Source: Rhytidiadelphus loreus (Eukaryota > Streptophyta > Bryopsida > Hypnales > Hylocomiaceae). From it: a stretch of DNA of 64,000 nucleotides. The notes under the pieces are model-generated. The model did not search any database. It was not told the DNA's origin and worked only from the letters and a program-made list of their open reading frames with translations. Shown here one piece after another: positions 9,920 through 21,300 of the stretch. Location: positions 41,728,935-41,792,934 of the forward strand of contig OX344764.1 in assembly GCA_947034895.1 (NCBI GenBank), in the 5' to 3' direction. A program made the translations under genes and the position numbers. Each line of letters opens with the position of its first letter. Within the stretch, counting starts at the first letter, position 1.

Positions 9920-12610
9920 TTTTTTTTTAAACAAATGGAACCGAGGTTTCATTGCCAGAAGAGAAAAAAAGGACAAAGCCCGCCAGCCACAAGTGGCCTG
10001 GCGGGGGACAGACAGAAACGGAAGGCAGCCAACAAGACGGGCAAGGAGGACCCACGCAGCAGCACAACGAAGACCAAACCAATCACACGCGGCCAGCCAG
10101 GGCTACAACCAACCGCCCCTGTCACTCAAGGAGGCTCAAAAACGAACCCACTACCAGGGCCGTCGTGGATCTAGCTAGGCTGGCCATCGACCATGCATGC
10201 GAAGAAGCTAAATTTATATCTATGTTCGACGATTTTGTCCCACTCCGCGCGCCCGTAGTCAAGCATGGCACGCCAGATGTGTCGCTGAAGGTGCTCCGCG
10301 GACCAGGAGGTGGAGTTGAAGGTTTGGTCGTTACGTTGTAGCCACAGGGTCCAGAGCATTGTTGTCTGGAGTTCCATCCAAATGCGTTTGATCGCGTTGA
10401 ATTTCCGGGGGAGACCGGTGGAGAAGATCCCTTGCCTCCAAGTGAGGGGGCGCCACGGACCTTGAGCCTCCCTCCCAGAGAGCAAGGAATTAAGAATATG
10501 AATCGCCCATTGCCAGACCAGCTGGGCTGCGGGACATTCCCAAAAACGATGAAGCATTGATTCAATAGCGTTGCTATTGCAAACTACGCACCTCATATCG
10601 ATTTCGTCGTTGATCCTATCCCTCCATTGATTTACCACAACAGCTCTGTGCCAAATGAGCCAGAGAAGGCCTACTTCCTTTTTGGCGCGCTCCGGGGGCC
10701 AGACTGTCTTCCATTTCAGTTGGAAGTCCGCTGATAGGAATCCACTCCACTTACGGACAACCGGATTGGAAACCACATGTCCTTTTTTGAGAAGATTCCA
10801 GCTGAGGCGGGTGGTGAAGCTCATGAACGGGGACTTTGGACTGGCCTCGTTCCACTCAAATTTCCCGGGGTCCCAGTTGAGGAGATCAATTCGACCGTAG
10901 AAGAAGTGCACTGGGATTTTCTTTGGGCCGCGCGAGATTGTGGCTACTCTGACTCTGCAAAGGATCCCTGGGGCAGGGAAGGCTCTTGCAGGGGCGAAGT
11001 CCTTCGGGTTGGCAAGCAAGATACCTGCCTTGATCATTACCGTGTATCCTGGCTTACTCCAATCGCTTGGCCAAGCTTGGGCAGGTGGTCCAATGTGTTC
11101 TTGGGCCCCGCCTGGGGCTTGAGTGACCAGGGCCAGCGTAATGTCCTCTTCTCTTCTGAACCACCCGACCCATTCACCCTTTCCAGGGGGAGGGGGAGGT
11201 GCGGTGATCAGTGGGCCCCATTGTTGTTGCAGAGCGTGGGTAGCCGCAGTCCAGGCCCCGTGTTCTTCCGTTCGCAGTCCAAACCTGTCGCTGGCCTCTG
11301 CTGGGGTTAAGAGGCGCCCGTGGTGGATGGCATCACGTGTGAGCCTCAGCCTCTGTCTGTGCAGCTGGGTTGCGCGCGCCTTGGAGAAGTCGGGCCCGAT
11401 TAATGGGGTGAATCTTGACCACCAAAAAGGCTCCCCAGCTAATTCTTCGGGGACCTTTGGTGGGACTGGCAGCAGTTCACCCTGAATCTTTTTCCAAGCG
11501 GCTCCAACTCTGGTCCAGACCGTTGAGCTTTGGCGGGCTTGGCATTTGGGAACCATGAAATATTCCATGCTGTGGGACCATTTTTTCCTTGCATACGATT
11601 GATAGCTGCTCAATCGAAAGCGCAATAGCTTGTGGAGGTTAGACTGCGAGGGCTCGCACACTTTGACTATCCATTTAGCCATCAAGGCGGTGAGGGCGTC
11701 CTGCGGATTTATTAGGTTGATGCCGCCCTCGTCCTTTGCCTGACAACATTGGATCCATGCTACCTTCGTCCTTGCCCGGCGAGCGGATCCCGACCACATG
11801 TAACTTCGTATCGCCGAGGTCGTTTTCTTGATGCCTGCCTGTGTTCCCCCCCATATGGCGACAATAAACATCAACGAGGCTAATAATACATTGTTAACAA
11901 TCACGCCCCTCCCTGTTATGTTGATGCAGGTGGAGCACCAGAGTTGGAGCTTCCGTAGGGTTCTCTCATGAAGGAAGGAATCTACCGAGCCAGAGTTTAG
12001 CTTGATCCCGAACGGTGTCCCTAGGAGTTTGCCGACCTCCTGCCCGTCGACCCATACAATGTCAAGAAGGCTGGTCCAGTCGGCGCTCCCGTTGCTCGAT
12101 GACCAGTAACCTCTAGATTTGCTCCAGTTCAGCACTAGGCCTGCTGCTCGGTAGAAGCGCTCAATCAAAGTTACCGCATTTTGGACGGACCTTCTCTCGC
12201 CTAGTAGGGTGAGGGAAGTATCGTCCGCGAACTGAGCAATAAGCTATTGTAAGGTTCCCCTGGGAGGGAGATCCCTCTTACCTCCCCTACTACGGCGCTC
12301 GATTTGATCATTGTATTAAGAACTTCCACGACAATGAGAAAAAGATACGGGGCGAGGGGACAGCCTTGGCGCACCCCCCTTGAGATTGGGAAGGCTGGTG
12401 AAGAGGAGCCATTCACCTTTATAGCAGCTTGGGCATCTTGGAAGAGCATTTCGGCCATAGAGATGAACTCTGAGGGGATGCCCATTGCCTCCATGGCTAA
12501 TGAGAGGAAGCGCCAGTCCACTGTGTCAAAGGCTTTGGAGAAATCTAGCTTAAGGAAAATCAAGGGCTGCTTGGTGTGCTCCGCCCAATTGAGCGTTTCA
12601 TGGGTGACAA
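9920..12610 (-). mobile_element. 5'-truncated LINE (L1-type non-LTR retrotransposon)
   Basis: The minus-strand insertion ends in a poly(A) tail, seen as the T run 9917-9928. It is flanked by the 12-bp direct repeat GAGCTAAAGTTT (9908-9919 and 12611-12622), the target-site duplication of target-primed reverse transcription. The element is cut off at its 5' side inside the reverse transcriptase domain, which is typical of LINEs. GC content is much higher than in the surrounding DNA. It landed inside an older repeat whose halves lie at 9872-9919 and 12611-12776. Confidence 0.95.
10171..12610 (-). pseudogene. LINE ORF2 fragment: reverse transcriptase plus zf-RVT
   Basis: Read right to left, the fragment starts in the RT palm domain with LKLDFSKAFDTVDW and the GVRQGCPLAPYLF motif (12201-12610). 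It continues with the catalytic FADDTS box near 12215 and a long connection region, then a C-terminal zinc-binding domain with the CVVCN...HRFWECP pattern (about 10500-10590). It stops at 10171, followed by about 240 bp of 3' UTR. The frame is broken between the two RT parts: around 12225-12245 the upstream frame does not join the FADD frame, and the FADD frame has a TAG just upstream. The endonuclease domain and ORF1 are missing through 5' truncation. The element is therefore dead. Confidence 0.93.
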
Positions 12611-12776
12611 GAGCTAAAGTTTGAGAAGAAGACAGTAAGGATGAAACTCACCTTGAAGCACCCAAATTGGGGCTTGATGAAGTTTGGTGTTCTGTTTCTT
12701 TTGTACTATTCTTAGTAAAAACTTCCTCTTAACACCACATTTACTAATTGGGGTTCACTTTACCATTAACTCTACT
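12611..12776. repeat. Right fragment of the split foldback-arm copy
   Basis: AAGGATGAAACTC, GAAGTTTGGTGTTCTGTTTC and GGGGTTCACTTTA continue the repeat copy that begins at 9872. This gives a reconstructable pre-insertion site. Confidence 0.75.
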
Positions 12777-13441
12777 GTCCCCCAAATTTATTGTACCAAA
12801 AAAATCCACCGCCCTCACTCACTGACCTTCAGCTGTTGAACTTGCAGTGCGACATTTTCCTTGTGAAGTCATCAGAAATCACGCAGACTCAGGCTTCTGT
12901 CACTCTTCCGATTGTTCACTGATCTCCAGAGCAGAGAAAACTTGACCGAGTCAACTGTTAGGATCGGAGTTTAGTTCCACCGTCTTGTAAGTTGGAGTGA
13001 GTGATTTGATTCACTGGCTGGGGGTCGTAACTTAACTTACACTGTGTCTCACTCAGGCTAGGCCGTTCTGAAACCGTGATAGAAGGACACTGATGAATGC
13101 ATGGCCGGCCGGTGAGTCCATTGCTGATGCAACCTTGCCAAGCTGAGTTCCTGAAGGGACATGAGTGAGTTGATTTTCACTACAACTTCGTGAAGAATCA
13201 CGGCAAGACAGAAGAGAGTCAGCTGTAACTGTGAATTTGTCATCTAGTCTTGATGTACACAAGATTGAGGAGATCATGAGAGTCCTCTCCCAACAGTCGA
13301 TGGGGGCTATCTACTGTACTGTACCCAAGAATGGAGTTTCACCATATTACTTATGAATGTCGTTTAATTAGTACCAAGGTTTTGGAGACTTCTTAATATA
13401 TACTTCTTAGTTGTAAATGTCCAACATTTGACGTCCGCTAG
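12777..13441. other. GC-richer unassigned sequence
   Basis: About 550 bp of base composition unlike the flanks, with short ORFs on the minus strand (13053-13277) that match nothing I know. It could be an untranslated exon or a decayed gene or LTR fragment; I cannot decide. Confidence 0.3.
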
Positions 13442-13652
13442 CAGAAATCCACACTGAAAAAACAACATTCTAGATGATGGTTTTGTGTTAAATTTGTGTT
13501 ATTTTATACACAATTGTGTGTAGTTTCAGCTTAATTTTAAACACAATTTTGTTAAATTTGCATTACTTTAAACACATGTGCGTTAGATTCTATATCTAGA
13601 ATTTAACACGAAATCATCATCTCGGATGGGATTTTTTTAGTGTAGATTTCTA
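13442..13652. mobile_element. MITE, 211 bp with long terminal inverted repeats
   Basis: The ends are CAGAAATCCACACTGAAAAA and, reverse complemented, TAGAAATCTACACTAAAAAA. The similarity continues inward for about 55 bp (GATGATGGTTTTGTGTTAAAT versus GATGATGATTTCGTGTTAAAT). CTAG on both sides (13438-13441, 13653-13656) could be a 4-bp target duplication; a 3-bp CTA cannot be excluded. No coding capacity. Confidence 0.8.
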
Positions 13653-13656
13653 CTAG

Positions 13657-14231
13657 ACTAGTGTGCCTTGATGTGAGTAGGGTCTTTTGTCATTTTTGAG
13701 TGGCCATGGTCTTTTGTCATAGGGGTGTGTGACATTTTGTGAAAGCAAGATGACTGAAGTCGCAAAGTAGTGAAGTCGCGACCATTTGTCTCTCACCTAC
13801 TACTTCATCTATGAAGCTACACAACTATAATTATGCATTTGGCCCCCACTTTCGTATGTCCTTTCATGTAGGATGTGTAGGGTCACTACCACTTGATCTC
13901 CATCACTTTCATCTGAGATGCATAGGTTGAACAATCCTAGCTTGTCCACTCTCATTTTTCAAAATTGTTGCCATTAATACTTTCCAAACACCACTACTTG
14001 TAGATGAATAAATATTGGATTGTACAAAATTTTGAAGTTCTAAGATCTTAAATTAGTTGTCATTAGTAGCACAGAGAACATAGAGTAGGACTAACAAAGT
14101 CTAATATTAATTAACTAATAGTTTCTTTTTGTTGATTTCATCTTTAAAACACATCAAGAAAACTATAATGATCAAACGTCACAATTTTAGAAAATACACT
14201 TAAAAATTGGCTTAACAGCTAGCTATGATGT
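13657..14231. other. AT-rich intergenic DNA, no gene seen
   Basis: No supported feature. Confidence 0.5.
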
Positions 14232-15923
14232 TTAACCCCTATAGGACCAAGTGATTGTTCAACGTATGCAAGAGATCTCGGATAATTACACACCAAGTCA
14301 ATTTTGGTTGAATGTTCATGAAAATTTGAAACAAGGTGTGATCATATACCCTCTTAGTGGAAATATAATTTTTTTCTAATCAATGACTAGATAAAAAATT
14401 ATGTTGCCTAAAACTTTTCAGGTAGCCCTAGCACCATGTGCAAAACTCTTCTTCTAATTCTGAAAATTTGGCAAGTATGTAACTCACATGATGCAAGATG
14501 CAAATGTCAAAAAAAATCACCAAGTATGGTGTCAAAACCTTTATCAAAGAGGAGTTAAAGTTTGATGGCCTTGAATTGGGCAAGGTCGGAGAAAAAACTT
14601 CTTCTAACTTCAAATATTATAATCTTTCAATTCATGCAGTCAAAGTTTTTGAATTTTTTTCCACTAGAAGAAACCCACATTTTTTGTAATAGGCCAATAA
14701 CATGGTAGATACATTTTTTTCACATCACCCGTGTCTACATGGATATCCAATTTTTTTTGTTATAATAGATAGGCCCTAAAACATAGCAAATCACGAGAAA
14801 CATAGTCTCATTTCAACAAGATTTTAGGGGAGGTCTACTACAACATACTCTATGAAGATCATGAGAAGTCGCCATGTGGCTACCATGTCAACGCCAATAG
14901 GGCAAGCAATGCCACATGAGCAATTTTTTCATCAAGGCCCTTGCTAATGTAGGAAATGACATAGCAAACACATGGTGACAACATGTTTGAGAATTTAATA
15001 TTGTTTTCTGAGATGTCAACTAAGACATCTAAATGTTTTCTGAGACATCAATTGTTGCATACTATAACAATAGGGTTAGGTGGATGGAAGATAATTATTT
15101 AAAAGAAAGTAAAAAATAATGAACGTGAGAAAAATTGTCAAATTCAACAAAAATAAAGAGAATGTACCGTCTACCATCAAGAGAATTTTTTATGGCAAAA
15201 TAAAGGAATTACTTCCTTCACATTTAGTTAAAATAAAGGGTGGAGGAGTTGTTTTTATAATGAAATCCATTGTTAGAAAAAGGATATGGAATAATTTGAA
15301 GATGAGAGCTTGACTACTAGATGTGTGGACGTTGTTTCAAACATTCTACTTTGAACACAATTCTTGCTTTATATATCCTATATGGTTTTGTTCCACTTGA
15401 CTTGTATAAAAAGCTTCTCTTTACATCCATAATGTGCATCCATTCGTTTCCCTTTCGCTGCAATGCATGTTGTGTGGCTGCCCTTCCTTGGTGTTTTTCA
15501 CATGTGGTGAGTGTTTTATCATAGTTTTTAAGTAACTTTTAGAAACTTATCCGCAATGAAACTAGAAGATCTTGCCAACAGGCACTAACATGTTTTTTTA
15601 GATGTCTCACAAAACATAGTCGTCTTCTCTAGCATCACGTCATATTTCCACTAACATCCACACGTTTTCTACAACATCCACCAGAATTCTGCCGCCCACT
15701 ATCTGAAACTCTCTAACGTACTCTTGTCTATAAAATTATACTGTATTTTTGTTTGATGTGAATACAAATGTGGGTTTCTTCTAGTGTCCACGCATTCCCA
15801 TAGTAGTATAGTACAAATTTGTACAACTGAATTTTGAAAAAAACTTTCTTTTCATTTTTTTATCATAAGTGACAAATTTTCACAATTTTTACCCAAAATG
15901 TACCTTAGTCCTCCAGGGGTTAA
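14232..15923. mobile_element. TTAA-flanked element, copy B, interrupted by a small CACTA
   Basis: Begins TTAACCCCTATAGGACCAAG and ends CCTTAGTCCTCCAGGGGTTAA. Without the nested insertion (14662-15786) it would be about 560 bp, close to copies A (525) and D (585). Its inner sequence aligns with copy A: GAGGAGTTAAAG..., TAGTACAAATTTGTACAA and CACAATTT...CCCAAAAT occur in both. Confidence 0.65.
14662..15786. mobile_element. Small non-autonomous CACTA element (1125 bp)
   Basis: The terminal inverted repeats are 21 bp and identical, starting CACTAGAAGAAACCCACAT; the outer CACTAGAAGAAA is shared with the 5.4-kb CACTA at 1291. The flanking trinucleotides are TTC and TCC, an imperfect target duplication. 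Copy A of the host repeat gives the empty site (about 8690-8710). No credible ORF, so it depends on a helper. Confidence 0.88.
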
Positions 15924-16380
15924 GCAATAGTATGTTTGGTAACTATGAAAATGATATGATTGTCCAATTTTTTTATCTTTGCACCTTACTAGTAGCGTAA
16001 GCATGTACATAAATCATACTTAAATGTTATGAAAAATAGGTCTATACAAGATGAAAACTACATTGCTTTATCATACCAGTGAAAATAAAAAATTCATAAA
16101 TCAACTCATACCTAAAGGTGATCATTGAAATTAACATACAACATTGATGAATTGGAAGATCTGACTAATCGAAAGTGACAAGCATCAAATGGCTAGTGCT
16201 CTAATGCTTTGTAGATATAACAATCCAATGAAAAGAGGTTGTCACCTCTGGTTTGCATTAGTTGCCCCCTTCCTTTCTCAAAAAACTTAAAGACCATTGA
16301 TTGTTTGTTTTGTAAAAATGTTTGCTTTTGAAATTGCCCTTGATTTCTCAGAAAATCACAAGCCATTGATTTCGTGAGAA
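15924..16380. other. AT-rich intergenic DNA, no gene seen
   Basis: Only chance ORFs. Confidence 0.45.
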
Positions 16381-16590
16381 TTAATTTGAGCTGTCCAAAT
16401 ATCAATACGAATACAGATACCAAAATGAATATTGGATACGGATACAATATCATATACAATTATACAGTAATACAGAATGTGAATATAGAGATAAATACAA
16501 TATTGTACTAAATACAAATACATGTATAATATAGTACTGAATACGGATACAGATAGTGTACGATATGGATACAAGATATGGGATGTTGTT
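16381..16590. repeat. Degenerate ATAC/GGATAC-rich simple repeat
   Basis: Over about 200 bp the words GATAC, AATAC and GGATACGGATAC recur with irregular spacing. The hydrophobic ORFs on the minus strand here follow from the repeat. Confidence 0.6.
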
Positions 16591-16689
16591 TATCCCATAT
16601 TCTTTGTCAATTGTATTCCTTTCTAAAAATTACAAGAGGGTAGGGGAAGGGGGGAGGGAATAAAAATCTAATTAAAAATTTTAATTGGA

Positions 16690-16732
16690 TTTTGGGTGCA
16701 TTGTGACACAGTTTGTCACAATGCACCCAAAA
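16690..16732. repeat. Perfect 19-bp inverted repeat with 5-bp loop
   Basis: TTTTGGGTGCATTGTGACA at 16690-16708 is followed by the loop CAGTT and its exact reverse complement at 16714-16732. A second small palindrome, GGCTGTAACAGCC, follows at 16735-16747. In single-stranded or RNA form this would make a stable stem-loop. Confidence 0.95.
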
Positions 16733-16956
16733 GTGGCTGTAACAGCCATCCCCAATTTCAACACTCTAAAATTCAAAAATAAGGACAAAGCTTAAAACAA
16801 ATATTACTTCAAAATTAATTAGGTTTAATCTTGGTGGCTTCAAAACTTCATGCCTTTGGTAGCGTTGCCTCAAAAGAATGTCTTGCACATTATTAGCCTC
16901 AAAAGGATACTTGAAAAAAGGCATCATGGTTGCTTGAGAATTCACAAAAGGACCCT

Positions 16957-18390
16957 TTAACTCCTAAATGTCCAAGATTTTGTTTGAGCTTCTTGGAATT
17001 TGCTCTAAATTAAACAAAGAGCAAAACTTTCGATAAGTTTTATCAATCGTTTTTTAATTGTAATCATACAAATTCAAACTAGACGTGTTATGGATTTTAT
17101 AACAAAAAAACAAAAAAACTCATGGTTTGATAGATTATAAAGTTTGATCATGAGGGTATTAGCCCCTAAATGTTTTTGACTATGTTTTCAACAAAAATGC
17201 TCCAAAATTGTAATTTCTAGAACAAGTACCAAATTTTAGAAAAAACAACATTTTGGGACACATGTAACCGTATAGATTCTAAGATATTAGCATTTCAAGT
17301 AACAAAAATCCTTTTTTCGGCCATGCAAAAAATCCGGTAACTACACTTTACAAAGTCACATTTGTCTGAAAAAATGTTTATAATGGCAATGCTTCTTCTT
17401 TGGATTAATTCTTCAAGGCAAGTTGGCTACATGTTTGAAAATTTTTAGATCATTTGAAATTGTACAACATATAGGAAAAAAATAGTAAGTAGAAAGAAGT
17501 AGAGAATGATTCAAAATACTAAATTGTTAAGAATTTAGTTATGGTATTGATAAATGCTAATTCCAATGGTTGTAATGCTGTGATAAACAATCTACATTGC
17601 GTGATTTTATTTTTTCCGGAAAACATTGAAAATTAAGTTAAATAAAGCACTTCAAAGTTATTTTAGAATAGAGAATCCATAACTCCTTGCAAACTAAAAC
17701 TCATAACTTTCATATCATTAATAAAAATGGAATGATGCAAAGCTTTTCATGTATATATAAATCTAGAGAACTAATTTATATTTGCATTTTTAAGATTTTA
17801 AGAAAGTGATTTTTTAAGATTTTTTTTGAGTTGCCCAAGCTACCCACCAAACATTGAAAATTACATATCATATAATAACTTTCATCCATGTAGTCAAAAG
17901 TAATGAAAATTGTTGGGCCTTAAAGCGATTCCTTGGGCATATGTTTTGTGAAATTTACAAAGAAAAAAAATAAAAATTCCGTTCATAGTAAACTGCCCCA
18001 AATCACTATGTTGCCAAAAAAATGGTGTTTTGACCTTGAGGGGGTAAAACTCCTCATAACTTTTCATCTCATTGATCAAAATGGAATGATTCAAATCTTT
18101 CTATATATAGAAAGAAAGAAAACCAATTTCAAATTTTTATCTATGAAGAAAATGATTTTTAAAAATCTGCCCAAATTGCCCAAGTTGAGAAAGAAATTAC
18201 ATTTCTTACTAGAAGTTCTTTCTACAAATTATTGTCTCTACAAAATTATTTTAATACCTCAAAAAAAAACTTGTCCACATAATAAGTGAGAATTTCAAAC
18301 AAACAAAATAAAAATTTCATTCATAGTGAACTGCCCAAAATCGCTATGTTGTCAAAAAAACACAACTTGATACTCTAGGGGGTAATCCAT
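16957..18390. repeat. Cluster of dispersed repeats, including a directly repeated end
   Basis: Left-end-like sequences TTAACTCCTAAATGTCCAAG (16957) and TTAGCCCCTAAATG (about 17158) open this cluster. The part 17158-17770 matches 47945-48650 in inverted orientation. Near the right side, 17976-18050 and 18311-18387 are direct repeats of each other (CATTCATAGTGAACTGCCC...AGGGGGTAA-like end). No coding signal. Confidence 0.65.
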
Positions 18391-21300
18391 TGTATAATCA
18401 ACTTTAGGAAAAAAAATTAGTTTATTGGTTTTACATTTTATTTGAAAGATATTGGTTAAAGTAGTAGTTGATTGAATTCTCATGAATATGACCAATGGAT
18501 CATATTTCACAACTACTTGAATTGTTTGATAGTCATCATTAAACTATTATTCCAAATTGAATTTTACACCCTCACGATTTTGGAAAATTCGGACTACCCC
18601 TTGTCGTGAAGGACTTGAAGCCTAGTTTATAAATAGAGACATCATAGCTTTTCATTATTCATTGATAATAATAATATGTTTTTCAAAATGTCAATGCAAC
18701 TCCATAGTTAAGAATATTCTTCCTTCTTTTCATTGATACATTATTTACCGGTCCACGATCATTTTTGACGGGTGTTCAAATGATTACCAATTGAATAAAG
18801 TCAGCTTCCCAACACTATTAAAAAGTTTACTATTTGGATGGGCGGAGCAGGACCCCTGATTCAATTCATAAAATGAGGATGTAGTGGAATAATTTCACTC
18901 AGTGGATGGACTGTCCAACTTTTTGACTTTTTTTTATTTTTTCCCAAGAAAACTGAGGACCATACAGTTACTACCAAAAAGTTACAGGCTCAAAAAGTTA
19001 TGCGAATACACTTGATACCCACCTGATGTTCAAAGATGCACAATTCAAAGATAAAAGATTCAAAGGTAAAAATTCAAAGATAAATTTTTTATCTTTAAAT
19101 TCTTTTCATGTTCAACTTTTGCAGTAAGTTATTGATGGAAGACATGAAGATTCCATACCGCACAACTTAGGCAAGGTAAGGTAAATATAACTAAAATCAC
19201 ACAAATAAGCAATTCAACATGGTTCCATTATTATATTGAAATTTTTCTTGTGGGGTCTTGTTGGTAGTTAAAAGGAGATTTTAGATTCTCTTAAAATGCA
19301 TTTTTGGGATACTATATGAATAAACTACAAATTTTCAAAGTGTTGAAAATAGGTGTTTCTAAAATCAATTGTAGATTCTCATGAATAGTAGTAGGAAGCA
19401 AGCAAAATTAGGCGTAGTTACTTTAGAAGCACCCAAAAATGCCGCCACTTTTATGCTCTCACTAGATGGATGGTCCAAATGATGATTTATTTTCTCAAGA
19501 ACGTTAGATCCTATGAGAGAAAATTGATTTTAGTTGTTTCATAATTTTTTGACACTCATACAATATTCTATGAATTTTCAAAGTTGAAAGCAAAAGATAC
19601 CTAGTTATGCCACTACTTTGCTTAAATGGACACCCTTGAAGTAGGAATTGTTTCAACTCCCATTTTTTGCTCTTGAGAGTTTGTGGTGGTTTTAGGTGAG
19701 TGAAAAAGTGACCATTTAAGGTTCAAACATAGGTGGTGTGAAATGGTTGGTGATGTTTTTGGGTGTATATATATTCTTTAGAAATGAAAGATTAATTGAG
19801 TCTTAATCCCTTAAGCAAAAAAATTCAAGAAAAAACAAACAATATTTTGTTGTCAATAGGATTTTAGTAACTTCTACAAGAAAAAATTCAAGGTTAAATT
19901 CTAGATGAATAATGTGGGCATGACAATGAGTCACAAAGAAAAGTTTGGTAAAGTGACAATAGAGAAAGACATTGGGAGAAGTCATTGAATATGCGTCATT
20001 CAATGAAGCTACCATATGTGTTTTCTGATTGTATCCTTTTCAACATGTTTTGTGTTTGATTCGTAGTGACCTTGATACTCTCTTCAAATTAACTTTAGAA
20101 GTACGTATCTCTCCATTTTTGGACCAAAAATTCTCAACAGTGATTCATTCCAATGGTACGTATGATACAAATCTAACGAAGTGAGAGTATTAGAAATTAG
20201 TGCAAGCCCAAATATTACAATATTGTCTGTATTAGATTCTACAAAAATGAAATTTTGTAGAGACAATAATTTGTATGATAATCCTATTGTTTTAAGTCGT
20301 AAATAAGTAAACTCTTATTTTTATTAGCATGCCTTCTTAAATTCTATTTACTATAAACACATGTTACTTATTCCTTCATCCAAATTTCAATGAATTTTTG
20401 GATAAGTACAATAAGTAATGATTAGAGGTACACATATCTAATGAACATCATAGACTCTGTACTCTTTACATGCCAAGTTATTCCCTTGGATGTATTGTTT
20501 TATCATTCCATATCATCCATGCAAAAGTTAAATCTATATAATATATGAAGGTCAAATTCAACAAGGAAGTGTAGAGATTGAATTTCCTTGTTAGATTCTG
20601 AAAGGTCCATGTCACTATAAGATGATTTATTGAACTTTTTGGAAAAAAATTGACTTGATTTATGTTGAATCTAAGTATTGCACAGGGTATGTCATGAATG
20701 TTGAAAAACATTGTGTTTTAATACTAGATGATTAACAAACATGAACAAATTATCAATTTTTTTCAATTTTTTCAAAAATATATCAAGAGTAAGAAAGATT
20801 CATAAAATCAAAATTCATAGAACAAACTTTGTCCCCTTTAATTCAAAATTCCAAAAAATAGGGAACTTATATTTTATAACACATTTGCATTTTGTCTATA
20901 ATCCTTGGGTCTTTAGGAATTAAAACCATTGATGTACTTAAATCAACACTTGAGTGGTCAACTCTAGTCGATTATAAATATCTAATTATGGACCATTGCA
21001 CGTTAACTAAAATGAGTCACATACTTGATTTTTAGTAAGACCTTCTCACTACGAGCATAACATTGGTTAGGACCCTTCAACACAAATAGCACTATTGTAA
21101 CACATATATAATAGATAAATATATTCTTTCCTTGTAAAAAAAATTATAATTATTTGCAAATAAATTTTGTAACATACGCTATTAGGACAAATCAGAGTAG
21201 CTTATGAAATTATAAATGTTACCACACAAAAAACGGAGGCAAACTATGGAATTCATGTGGTAGGATACTGTATTCCACACACTACCGTAGAAGTCATTCT

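Noticed and set aside
9785..11485. Plus-strand ORFs opposite the LINE
   Set aside because: They are antisense shadows of the GC-rich ORF2 and lack any family features.
16690..16760. Helitron 3' end
   Set aside because: The hairpin is suggestive, but no CTRR terminus follows at the usual distance, and no Helitron 5' TC end or Rep/helicase was seen.
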